DNA of 20,449 nucleotides, from NCBI GenBank assembly GCA_964496435.1, contig CAZBZP010000033.1, positions 1 to 20,449 on the forward strand, read 5' to 3'. This document shows, in pieces, positions 8,209 to 15,389 of the stretch. Each line of letters opens with the position of its first letter. Position 1 is the first letter of the stretch. The position numbers and the translations under genes were made by a program. The notes under the pieces were generated by a model. That model worked only from the letters and a program-made list of their open reading frames with translations, had not been told where the DNA came from and ran no database searches. The stretch is from Berkiella sp964496435. Lineage in GTDB: Bacteria > Pseudomonadota > Gammaproteobacteria > Berkiellales > Berkiellaceae.

Positions 8209-11200
8209 ATGAAAAAAACATTGCGCCTTTCACAAGCTGTTATAACCTCAAGCGTATTTGTAGGGTCGTTGGCATTTGCAGACACGACTATCAAAGCACC
8301 CGTAGCAGGGCCTATTTTAACCAGTGTAGCTGGCAACATTGTTATTGATCAACCAGGTCAAATTAATGGTGCTGCTAATGGCATTAATATCGATACCTCA
8401 CCCGCAGCTATCGTGACGGTTGCAAACAATACCAATGCCAATAATGCAGCGATTTACGTTTCTGGTTTTGGCATTAACATTACAACAGCAACAGCCAGCA
8501 TTACCAATAATACCGGTACGGCTATTATTTCAACCGCCTCCAATGCCATTGAAGTGGCAGGGGACACAGCCGTTATTACCAACAATTACATCATTAAGGG
8601 TGCTGTTAGTGGTATTCATCTTGCTTCTGGTACCGATCCCAATATCACCAACGCAGGTGGCACGATTCAAGGAGGAACTGCTGCCAGTATTTTAGTCGAT
8701 AATGGCAGTTCAGCCCTAGTGTTTAATAATATGCTTAATGGCTCAACCGCAGGTACGGTGCAAGCAATTAATGCACAAAATGCCATTGAGCTTAATGGTG
8801 CTTTTACCTCTATTAATAATGGAACAGGCAGCAATATTACTGCTGTGAATGGCAGCGGTATTTTTATTAGTCCTAACTCAGATACTGATGGCATAATTAA
8901 CAATAATGGTACAATCTCAATCTCCAACACCGGCTCAGGCTCAGCCCTTAATCTTGCAGGTGGCACTAAAGCGTATACTGGTATTATCAATAATTATGCA
9001 AACGCTTTTATAAATAATGCTGGTACAGGTAATGCGCTTTTAATTAACACTTCCTTTGGCGCAATTAACAATGCGGGCACCATTCAGTCTACCTCTGCAA
9101 CGGCTACCCCCGTATCTATTGCAGGTGGCGCTACGGCGGGGACGCTTAATAATAGTGGAACAATCGCCGCAACAGTAGCAGGGGTAGATGCAATTTTTTT
9201 TGCAACAACCCTTGGCACCGGCATTACCGGCATTAACAATTCAGGTACCATCAGTGCTGCCAATGCCGCTAATGCGACTATTAATGCGACAGCTAATTCT
9301 GTTATTGTGCAACCGAATGGCATTGTCAATACGGGTACTATTTGTGATGGAAAAGGCGTTGGTGCTGCTGTCGCCATAGATTTAAGCGGTGCGAACAATG
9401 TTATACCACTTTACCAACAAGCTGGTAAGATTATTGGCGCCGTTAATTTGATGGGGGGCGCGAGCACTGTTGCAGCACCTGCCTTAACCATGACCGGAGG
9501 CACAATTACCGGTGGGGTGACAACTTCTGCTAACACAAGCATTTTAAATATCAGCGGCGGCTCGATTACAGGCACAGTCAATCTTGCGACGACGGCTAAC
9601 ACTTTCAATCAATCCGGGGGCACCTTACAAGCTATTACCTCTGCTGGCTCTAATACGTTCAATGTGTCTGGCGGTAGTTTTACGAGCCTTACTGGTGGTG
9701 CAAATGATATTTTAAATGTAACTGCAACCTATACGAATAAAGGCCCCATCAACAATGTGCCTACAGTCAACACCACGACATCAGGCACAGTATTCACAGT
9801 GGATTCACCCATAACAGGGGTTAGTACAAAATTAAATATTAATCCCAATACCACCATCATTGCAGATGAAGGTAGCATCACAGGCACAGGCCTTGCGAAT
9901 GTGCAAGATGGCGGCACCTTAGCGATTGCCAATGGTTCAAGTGTCAGCATGGGGACGGCAAGCAATTTAGGCACTATTGCCATCGCGAATAATGCCTCCT
10001 TTAACACCACCGGCGTTTATAATCAAACCGGTGATTTTATTACGCTTATTCAAGACATGACCCCGGTAACAGGGCATGGTCAAATTAATAGCGGTGGTGT
10101 GGCAACCTTTAATGCAGGTAGCACCATTTCTCCTGTGTTAGGCTCAGGTTCCTTTATTTTAAATAATTTTCCAATTCCTGTGGTTACCTCAGCAGGGGTG
10201 GTTGGATTTAACAATATTACCGTCGATAATCCACCTTCTGCAGTGCTATCGTTCACTAAAAATTTAAATGGCAACACTGTTGAATTAATTTCACATACCA
10301 ATCCCTTTGCCTTGGTCGCAGAGCCAGATATCCCCTTAGCCATTGCCGCAACTTTAGATGGGCTTGTGCCACAAACAGCTGCACAGGTGGCCGCTTTAGA
10401 TCCGGATATCTTAATCTTGTTGGGGCAATTACAATTAGCGCCTGATGTCGCAACTTTATCTGATGAGCTATTGCAATTATCGCCTTCATTTAATAATGCG
10501 TTGCCAACTTCTAGCCGCATAGCGATGGATAACGCTTTTGATAGCATTCATGCGCGTCTTGAAGGTATGAGCAGAATTGGTTTAATTCAGCAAGAAGCTA
10601 TTAATAAAACTAATCGTGATTATGAACTTTACAATGGCGTGAATTATGGTGATGCCAATGTGATTGGCTTAAGCGGCAGATTTGGCGTATGGATCCGCGG
10701 TGATTTAACCACCATCGATCAACACAAACGCCATGAAATAGAAGGCTTTCGTGCCGACTCAACAGGCTTTGCTTTAGGCTTTGATTGGATAGCGAATGAT
10801 TTTGCAACGGTGGGTATTTCTGAAACACTGACCAAAGTAGATACCAAAGATGCCACGTCGCAGCAAAACACGCTCAAGGATTACAGTTATCAAACCACGA
10901 TTTACGCTAATTTTGTACCTTATGAATTGTGTCAGGCGAATTCAACACAGACAGTCTATATAGAAACCATGGCCGCTATTGCCAGCCATAAATACCAAAC
11001 GGCGCGTAATATTGTTATTGGTAATTTGGTTGATCAAGCTGTTGCTAAGTTTTACGGTTTTCATTATGGCGTGCAAGGTGATGTAGGCTATGCCTTTATC
11101 AGTGCTGATAATTATTTGGTAGCACCTTTTGCCAGATTTAGATATACCTACCTTGATGTCGATTCTTATGCTGAAACCAATGCCGGTGGGTTGAGCTTAC

Positions 11201-11541
11201 TGGTGCAACATGATCCTATCCAAGAAATGGTGGGTGGTTTAGGTGTGCGCTTAGCCATTAAGCGTGACTTTATACAAGCGATATACGTCCCTGAATTTTC
11301 TTTTGCCCTCTTATATGATTTTGCAGGCCAAGCAGAATCAATGCAGGCTAATTTCTTAGGCGGCGGCAGTCCTTTCTATGTAGATGGCATTAAACCTGCA
11401 CAATATATTCAACAATATGGCGCTGGTATCACTGCATACACATCAGATGGTTATTCCTTCACGGTCAAAGGCAACTTTGAACATCGTAATGAGTTGTTTG
11501 GCTATAACGTTTATCTGCAATTGCGATACGCTTGGGACTAG
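8209..11541 (+). CDS. Autotransporter with NxGTI-repeat beta-helix passenger (paralogue 2)
   Basis: 1110 residues. Signal peptide 1-24 (SLAFA|D). The passenger, about 25-700, carries INNSGTI, NNNGTI and FTSINNGTG type repeats and is collinear with the upstream paralogue: QAINAQNAIELNGAFTSINN matches ALNAQDAIQINQNFNSITN, and FNVSGGSFTSL matches FYLSGGSFTSL. The linker element is at about 706-805 (ELLQLSPSFNNALPTSSRIAMD). The barrel is at about 826-1110, ending YAWD, with YELYNGVNYGD just before it in both copies. One cysteine is in the passenger (GTICDG) and one in the barrel (YELCQAN), which is unusual for this cysteine-poor class. The gene starts 10 bases after the previous stop, and no Shine-Dalgarno-like sequence precedes the ATG (ATTAATTAATAATCT), so translation may depend on coupling. 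It is the last gene of the unit; a strong hairpin follows. Confidence 0.87.
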   Translation: MKKTLRLSQAVITSSVFVGSLAFADTTIKAPVAGPILTSVAGNIVIDQPGQINGAANGINIDTSPAAIVTVANNTNANNAAIYVSGFGINITTATASITNNTGTAIISTASNAIEVAGDTAVITNNYIIKGAVSGIHLASGTDPNITNAGGTIQGGTAASILVDNGSSALVFNNMLNGSTAGTVQAINAQNAIELNGAFTSINNGTGSNITAVNGSGIFISPNSDTDGIINNNGTISISNTGSGSALNLAGGTKAYTGIINNYANAFINNAGTGNALLINTSFGAINNAGTIQSTSATATPVSIAGGATAGTLNNSGTIAATVAGVDAIFFATTLGTGITGINNSGTISAANAANATINATANSVIVQPNGIVNTGTICDGKGVGAAVAIDLSGANNVIPLYQQAGKIIGAVNLMGGASTVAAPALTMTGGTITGGVTTSANTSILNISGGSITGTVNLATTANTFNQSGGTLQAITSAGSNTFNVSGGSFTSLTGGANDILNVTATYTNKGPINNVPTVNTTTSGTVFTVDSPITGVSTKLNINPNTTIIADEGSITGTGLANVQDGGTLAIANGSSVSMGTASNLGTIAIANNASFNTTGVYNQTGDFITLIQDMTPVTGHGQINSGGVATFNAGSTISPVLGSGSFILNNFPIPVVTSAGVVGFNNITVDNPPSAVLSFTKNLNGNTVELISHTNPFALVAEPDIPLAIAATLDGLVPQTAAQVAALDPDILILLGQLQLAPDVATLSDELLQLSPSFNNALPTSSRIAMDNAFDSIHARLEGMSRIGLIQQEAINKTNRDYELYNGVNYGDANVIGLSGRFGVWIRGDLTTIDQHKRHEIEGFRADSTGFALGFDWIANDFATVGISETLTKVDTKDATSQQNTLKDYSYQTTIYANFVPYELCQANSTQTVYIETMAAIASHKYQTARNIVIGNLVDQAVAKFYGFHYGVQGDVGYAFISADNYLVAPFARFRYTYLDVDSYAETNAGGLSLLVQHDPIQEMVGGLGVRLAIKRDFIQAIYVPEFSFALLYDFAGQAESMQANFLGGGSPFYVDGIKPAQYIQQYGAGITAYTSDGYSFTVKGNFEHRNELFGYNVYLQLRYAWD

Positions 11542-11559
11542 TCACGCCAAAGCTTTAGC

Positions 11560-11584
11560 GCCCCCCTTGTTATCAAAGGGGGGC
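11560..11584 (+). terminator. GC-rich hairpin after the autotransporter operon
   Basis: GCCCCCCTT (11560-11568) pairs with AAGGGGGGC (11576-11584) around a 7-base loop, 18 bases after the stop of the last autotransporter gene. The stem is very stable, but no clear T-run follows (next bases CTATAACGC), so it could be a terminator of the weak-tail type or an mRNA 3'-end stabiliser. Confidence 0.6.
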
Positions 11585-11604
11585 CTATAACGCTTCATTA
11601 TTTG

Positions 11605-11634
11605 CAAGTTAATAAACAAAGCGCAAATAACTTG
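11605..11634. repeat. Inverted repeat overlapping the symporter promoter
   Basis: CAAGTTA (11605-11611) and TAACTTG (11628-11634) are exact inverted copies, flanked inside by weaker complementarity (TTTGC and GCAAA). The right arm overlaps the candidate -35 box at 11632, so it might be an operator. The low complexity of the surrounding DNA makes this uncertain. Confidence 0.22.
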
Positions 11635-11660
11635 ATTCCATCATAAAGAATGACAATAAT
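11632..11660 (+). promoter_or_regulatory. Candidate sigma-70 promoter of the symporter gene
   Basis: TTGATT (11632-11637), a 17-base spacer and AATAAT (11655-11660). This gives 4/6 and 5/6 matches to the consensus, about 31 bases before the ATG at 11692. It lies downstream of the operon hairpin, consistent with the symporter being transcribed on its own. Confidence 0.42.
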
Positions 11661-11691
11661 CGTTTCTTTTTTGACTTGAGAGTGAATCAAC

Positions 11692-13080
11692 ATGATTTGG
11701 GCTACCACTATCAGCCTTTTTAGTCTTTTTATGCTCTGGATAGGGTGGCGCTCAAGTGTGGGTATTGAAGATCTCAGACAATATCTGGTTTCTCATCAGA
11801 GTTTTAGAACCTTAGCCTTGTTTAGCACCATAGTCGCTTCTTTTGTGGGAGCGGGTTTTGTTATGGGAACAGCTGAAAAGAGCTTTGAATTTGGTATTGG
11901 TCATGCCTTGGGATTGCTTGGTTTTGGCTTGCAATTGTTTCTAACGGGTTGGTGGGTTGCACCACGCATGAAAAGATTTCGCCATATGCTAACGCTTGGT
12001 GAAGTTATTGAAAAACATTATGGCACTGTTCCGCAAATCTTAACCGGTGTTTTATGGCTCTCCTTTTGTATTGGTATTTTAACGGCACAAATGAGCGCAA
12101 TGGGGAATTTGATCACCAGTTTATTAGGTTATGATCGCGCTTTGAGCATTTTGCTTTCTGCTGGCATTGTTATTATCTACTGTTTTATGGGAGGCATTCG
12201 TGCCGTTGTTGCCACGGATGTTGTTCAATTAGTCCTTTTGCTATTAGCTATTATTTTAGTGGTGATCTGTGGTGTTCATTATGTTGGCGGGTGGGAAAGT
12301 CTTATCAGCGCTGTTCCTGCAACGCATTTTGTGCCCACATCCTATTTATCAAAGTGGGATTTATGTTTCCTCTTCTTTAGTTTCCTTTTGGGAGATGCGC
12401 TCATTCCGCCTGTTTTTCAACGGCTATTGATGGGCAAGAATGAAAAAGTGAGTCGCAAGGCTTACATGTCTGCAGGGTTAATGGTCGTACCTATATGCGC
12501 ATTGGTTTTTTTGCATGGCTTGATTGCTTATGCCATAGATCCTGCAACCAGCAAAGAAGAAATTACCGTCACACTTTTTAATACAACCTTGGCCTTACCC
12601 TTTGCCGTGATTGCTTTGGTTGGGTTTATGTCAGTAATTATGTCCTCGGCTGATAGTTACTTGAATGCAGCTGCAGGTGCTTTTGTGAATGACATTATCG
12701 TGCCTATCAGTGGTAGGACGCTTGATAGTAACCAGGTATTAACAATTGCTAAGGCAACCACAATTTTGCTGGGAAGTTGCAGCATGCTTTTTGCCATTGC
12801 CGTGCAAGATATCATGGATATTCTTTTAAATACCTATCAATTTTGGGGGCCTACCTTGGTTATTCCGTTGATTGGTATCTTTAGCAATAAAACACTGCCA
12901 TCTTGGGGATTTTACGCCAGTGTTTTAAGCGGTGGTTTGGTTGTGGTTTTATGGAACAGTTTGGAACTTGAAACGATGACCCATGTGACATCGCTTGTTG
13001 CAGGGATCATCGCCAATGCGCTTGTTTATGTGAGTGCCTATCGTTTTTGTTTGGCAAAACAAATGCTCAAACCAGTTTGA
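11692..13080 (+). CDS. Sodium/solute symporter (SSS family), substrate unknown
   Basis: 462 residues, almost entirely hydrophobic, compatible with the 12-13 helices of the SSS (LeuT-fold) family, which import a substrate across the cytoplasmic membrane using the sodium gradient. Supporting motifs: VASFVGAGFVMGTAEKSFEFG in the first core helix (GAGFV), the GGIRAVVATDVVQ motif at about residue 165-177 (family pattern GG..AV..TD..Q), and SSADSYLNAAAGAFVNDI with Ser318/Ser319 in the position of the sodium-coordinating serines of the eighth core helix. Family members carry proline, pantothenate, sugars, acetate or choline; the sequence alone does not let me choose. It follows the autotransporter operon but has its own candidate promoter. 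Its stop codon is embedded in a 14-bp perfect hairpin. Confidence 0.85.
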   Translation: MIWATTISLFSLFMLWIGWRSSVGIEDLRQYLVSHQSFRTLALFSTIVASFVGAGFVMGTAEKSFEFGIGHALGLLGFGLQLFLTGWWVAPRMKRFRHMLTLGEVIEKHYGTVPQILTGVLWLSFCIGILTAQMSAMGNLITSLLGYDRALSILLSAGIVIIYCFMGGIRAVVATDVVQLVLLLLAIILVVICGVHYVGGWESLISAVPATHFVPTSYLSKWDLCFLFFSFLLGDALIPPVFQRLLMGKNEKVSRKAYMSAGLMVVPICALVFLHGLIAYAIDPATSKEEITVTLFNTTLALPFAVIALVGFMSVIMSSADSYLNAAAGAFVNDIIVPISGRTLDSNQVLTIAKATTILLGSCSMLFAIAVQDIMDILLNTYQFWGPTLVIPLIGIFSNKTLPSWGFYASVLSGGLVVVLWNSLELETMTHVTSLVAGIIANALVYVSAYRFCLAKQMLKPV

Positions 13081-13103
13081 ATTAAGTTATTAATTCAAAC
13101 TGG
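13072..13103. terminator. Perfect 14-bp hairpin between convergent symporter and KAS III genes
   Basis: The arm CCAGTTTGAATTAA (13072-13085) pairs perfectly with 13090-13103 around the loop GTTA. The left arm contains the symporter stop codon TGA (13078-13080), and the right arm ends 8 bases before the stop of the opposing gene at 13112. There is no clear T-run on either side. It is probably a shared transcription-end or mRNA-stabilising element for both genes. Confidence 0.62.
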
Positions 13104-13111
13104 GAAGCGCA

Positions 13112-14236
13112 TTACTGTTTGCGTACTAGAATACTACCAATCGAATACCCAGCACCAAATGAACATATCAACCCATAATCGCCTGATTTCAAATCATCGT
13201 GATTTAAATGAAATGCCACAATAGAACCACAAGAGGCAGTGTTAGCATATTTATCTAAAATAATCGGCGCTTCAACGCGCGTTGCATCGCGGCCAAGTAT
13301 TTTTTTAATAATAAGCTCATTCATATTAATGTTGGCTTGATGAAGCCAATATCGTTTTAGATCATGTGGGGCTAAATTTTCAGCAGCAATATGGGCCAAT
13401 ATATGTTCTTCCACTAAGGGAATAACTTCTTTGAATACTTTACGACCATTTTGTCTAAAGCAATAACGGGGAGTAGGTTCATTGTCACCCACTTCAGCGT
13501 GATTTAAAAAGCCGCTGTTGTTACGAATGTTATTCGAAAAAGAGGTGAGCATTTTGCAGCTAATGACTTCAAAGCCTGGTCGTTTAACAGTTTCCTTTCT
13601 TTCAAGAACGACGGCAGTGCAAATATCACCAAAAATAAAGTGTGAATCGCGATCGCGGAAATTAACATGTCCTGAGGTAATTTCAGGTGTGACCATTACA
13701 ATACATTTGTTTTGGCCAGAGCGAATTGCATGGGTTGCATTCGCTAGAGCAAAAGTCGTTGAAGAACAAGCCACGTTCATATCATAGCCATAACCTTGAA
13801 TGCCCATGGCTTGTTGAATTTCCATTGCCATGCCTGGATAAGCGCGTTGCATGTTAACGCAGGAGACAATAATGCCATCCACTTCTTGCGGTGTTTTTTG
13901 TGCATTATCTAGTGCTTGATGAATGGCATGACAAGCCATCTCACACTGTAATGAGGTTTGATCGTCATCTCTTGCTTGAATAGCAGGACGCATCCGCTTG
14001 GGATCTAAGATCCCTTTTTTATCGATAACATAACGATTATGTATACCTGAAGCTTTTTCAATAAAGGCGGCACTGGAATACTCTAGTGCCGTTATCTCAC
14101 CCTTTTCAATGGCCGCTTTATTGGCACGGTTAAAATCATCAACATAAGCATTAAAGCTATTTACCAGCTCTTCATTTGAAATCTTATCCGTGGGGGCATA
14201 TATCCCCGTTCCTGATATAACGACATCGTAAGTCAT
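13112..14236 (-). CDS. Beta-ketoacyl-ACP synthase III-like enzyme (FabH homologue, long form)
   Basis: 374 residues, longer than classic FabH (about 317). It is a thiolase-fold condensing enzyme with the KAS III triad visible: Cys157 in NVACSSTTF, His299 in WLHQANINMN and Asn332 in YANTASCGS. The C-terminus GLICSFGAGYSIGSILV is the usual glycine-rich end. The extra N-terminal segment (about 25-90, with FIEKASGIHNRYVIDKKGILDP) matches the longer FabH-like proteins of Pseudomonas and Acinetobacter type; one of these (PA3286) has been linked to using medium-chain acyl-CoA to feed fatty-acid synthesis. The same role here is inference; it could instead act in a secondary lipid pathway. A good ribosome-binding site (AGGGG, 6-base spacing) supports the start. 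A possible -10 (TATACT) lies near 14270 on the minus strand. It stands alone between convergent and co-directional neighbours. Confidence 0.82.
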   Translation of the reverse strand: MTYDVVISGTGIYAPTDKISNEELVNSFNAYVDDFNRANKAAIEKGEITALEYSSAAFIEKASGIHNRYVIDKKGILDPKRMRPAIQARDDDQTSLQCEMACHAIHQALDNAQKTPQEVDGIIVSCVNMQRAYPGMAMEIQQAMGIQGYGYDMNVACSSTTFALANATHAIRSGQNKCIVMVTPEITSGHVNFRDRDSHFIFGDICTAVVLERKETVKRPGFEVISCKMLTSFSNNIRNNSGFLNHAEVGDNEPTPRYCFRQNGRKVFKEVIPLVEEHILAHIAAENLAPHDLKRYWLHQANINMNELIIKKILGRDATRVEAPIILDKYANTASCGSIVAFHLNHDDLKSGDYGLICSFGAGYSIGSILVRKQ

Positions 14237-14319
14237 TCTATACCCCTAATATGCGTCAAAATTGCACAAAGTATAACGCAAGCAAGGACTCAGCTTAAAT
14301 GGTTATATAAGGAGATATC

Positions 14320-14406
14320 ATGTTTATAGTCAGTTATATATATTCTTTTTCAGCTATGTTATCTTTTTTATGTACTTTGGGGCCTTTGAGCTGTTCAAGT
14401 GCTTGA
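14320..14406 (+). CDS. Possible 28-residue hydrophobic small protein
   Basis: ATG at 14320 is preceded by AAGGAG with a 6-base gap, as good a Shine-Dalgarno as any in the window. The frame gives MFIVSYIYSFSAMLSFLCTL followed by 8 further residues (GPLSCSSA) and TGA at 14404. The peptide is hydrophobic enough for one membrane helix. It runs antisense through the last 73 bases of the HPt-like gene, so codon statistics cannot help. It could be a real small membrane protein or chance. Confidence 0.3.
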   Translation: MFIVSYIYSFSAMLSFLCTLGPLSCSSA

Positions 14407-14732
14407 TGAACTAACTGAAAAGTTTGCTCAAGCAAATTGCTAAGCTTTTTTACTGACTCTAATCTCATTTCTTGCACAACAATTTCGAGTTGCAAGCAAT
14501 GATAGGAGAATTGTATTGCGCCTATATCGATACTGCGCAAACGTAATTCCCTTGCTGCGCCTATAAAATTCGAATAATTTTCTTCTTCTAATGCTTTATG
14601 AAGATTAGCAATTTTTCTCTTTGCATCGTGCAAATAGATATCAATTAATTCAGGAACTTCTTTTTGAAACTGTTGTTGTAATTCACGTAAGTACGAGGTT
14701 TGTATTATGCTGAGATGTTTCTCATCTCCCAT
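14334..14732 (-). CDS. HPt-fold protein lacking the phospho-acceptor histidine
   Basis: 132 residues, fully helical in character and soluble. It follows the histidine-phosphotransfer (HPt) domain plan: an N-terminal helix with ELIDIYLHDAKRKIANLHKAL (about 28-48), then a segment corresponding to the canonical AHxLKGSSxxxGA, then an SYHCLQLE helix (77-83). In this protein the segment reads ARELRLRSIDIGA (60-72). Arg61 occupies the position of the phosphorylated His, Lys becomes Arg64, and the small Gly-Ser pair becomes Leu65-Arg66, while the downstream GA (71-72) is kept. It therefore cannot relay phosphate in the usual way and may bind a receiver domain or kinase as a decoy or scaffold (inference). 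No kinase or response regulator is adjacent. The Lys-rich tail (117-132) is extra. A recognisable promoter lies upstream. Confidence 0.68.
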   Translation of the reverse strand: MGDEKHLSIIQTSYLRELQQQFQKEVPELIDIYLHDAKRKIANLHKALEEENYSNFIGAARELRLRSIDIGAIQFSYHCLQLEIVVQEMRLESVKKLSNLLEQTFQLVHQALEQLKGPKVHKKDNIAEKEYI

Positions 14733-14791
14733 GATGGTTACCTACCTTGAGTTGTTATTATAAGTTTTTGCGATTTTACGCGGCGGTAATC

Positions 14792-14821
14792 ATTATAGTG
14801 TATATGCACTTATTTAGTTAA
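14792..14821 (-). promoter_or_regulatory. Sigma-70 promoter of the HPt-like gene
   Basis: On the minus strand, TTAACT (complement of 14816-14821) is followed after 18 bases by a perfect TATAAT (complement of 14792-14797). This lies about 60 bases upstream of the HPt-like start at 14732. The -10 context CACTATAAT recurs upstream of the membrane-protein gene (16327-16332). Confidence 0.5.
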
Positions 14822-14921
14822 TGTCTCTCCGATGCTACCGTTCATCCTATTAATGTTGACCTAAGAAGACGAGAGGTCTAAAAATACATCTATGATTTTG
14901 CATAAAATCCGCCGAAGGTTA

Positions 14922-14948
14922 GCAAGTACTGATAATATGTGCAAGTAC
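14922..14948. repeat. Direct repeat GCAAGTAC x2
   Basis: Two identical 8-mers at 14922-14929 and 14941-14948, 19 bases apart start to start, just upstream of the candidate promoter of the ankyrin-type gene. About two helical turns separate them, which would suit a regulator bound in tandem. Chance cannot be excluded. Confidence 0.25.
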
Positions 14949-14962
14949 CCCAAGTTGATTTG

Positions 14963-14991
14963 TTTACAAACTAACTAAGTTTTGATAGGAT
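14963..14991 (+). promoter_or_regulatory. Candidate sigma-70 promoter of the ankyrin-type gene
   Basis: TTTACA (14963-14968, 5/6 match), a 17-base spacer and TAGGAT (14986-14991, 4/6). The predicted transcript start is near 14998, giving a leader of about 32 bases that includes the ribosome-binding sequence AGGAAAG just before the ATG at 15030. Confidence 0.42.
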
Positions 14992-15029
14992 TTTAAAACT
15001 AGGCAATTTTATTAGAAACAGGAAAGATA

Positions 15030-15389
15030 ATGAGTAGCCACACATTTCATCCCTCCCACAGAGAGACATTTCTTGAAGAGCTTCAAGAACTCGCTCAAGA
15101 ATTGAAATGCCACGGCCACATGCAAGGAACACCTGCTTTACCCAAAGCCAAGAAATCAACACTGAGTCTAAATCAAATACTACGTATTCAATTAATGATG
15201 CATCCTGTTGATAGAATGAAGCTCAGTTTAGAACTCGGTGCCAATCCTAATTATAAAGCCCACAATAAATCCCAGTTAGATATTGCGACTGCTTATGCAA
15301 AGCTATATGGGGATCCAGAAATGGTTAATCTTTTAGAAGAATATGGCGCAACCCTACCTAAGAAGAATCGCGCTAAGAAATCCACTTAG
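15030..15389 (+). CDS. Small ankyrin-repeat-type protein
   Basis: 119 residues, soluble. The N-terminal third (1-35) is polar and helical (LEELQELAQELK); a Lys-rich bridge (39-44) follows. Residues about 57-110 look like roughly one and a half ankyrin repeats: MKLSLELGANPNYKAHNKSQLDIATAYAK... then EMVNLLEEYGATLP, with the LELGANPN turn and DIATAYA in place of the usual LHxAA. The tail is basic (KKNRAKKST). Ankyrin units mediate protein-protein contacts; small ones are frequent in host-associated bacteria, where some are secreted effectors, but no export signal is visible here and the partner is unknown. A good ribosome-binding site supports the start. The stop overlaps that of the convergent membrane-protein gene by 4 bases (TTAG at 15386-15389). 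Confidence 0.7.
   Translation: MSSHTFHPSHRETFLEELQELAQELKCHGHMQGTPALPKAKKSTLSLNQILRIQLMMHPVDRMKLSLELGANPNYKAHNKSQLDIATAYAKLYGDPEMVNLLEEYGATLPKKNRAKKST

Larger units (their letters stand above)
14733..15029. other. Intergenic region between divergent genes
   Basis: 297 bases without a convincing gene. They hold one candidate promoter facing each way (14792-14821 minus, 14963-14991 plus), the direct repeat GCAAGTAC at 14922 and 14941, and a short inverted pair AGTTTT/AAAACT (14979-14984, 14995-15000) in the leader of the ankyrin-type gene. I see no structured RNA or mobile-element remnant. Confidence 0.6.

Noticed and set aside
4857..11541. Repeat array (CRISPR or tandem DNA repeat) in the autotransporter passengers
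   Set aside because: The repeats are degenerate at DNA level, stay in frame and vary in spacing. They are protein-level beta-helix repeats, not identical DNA repeats with spacers.
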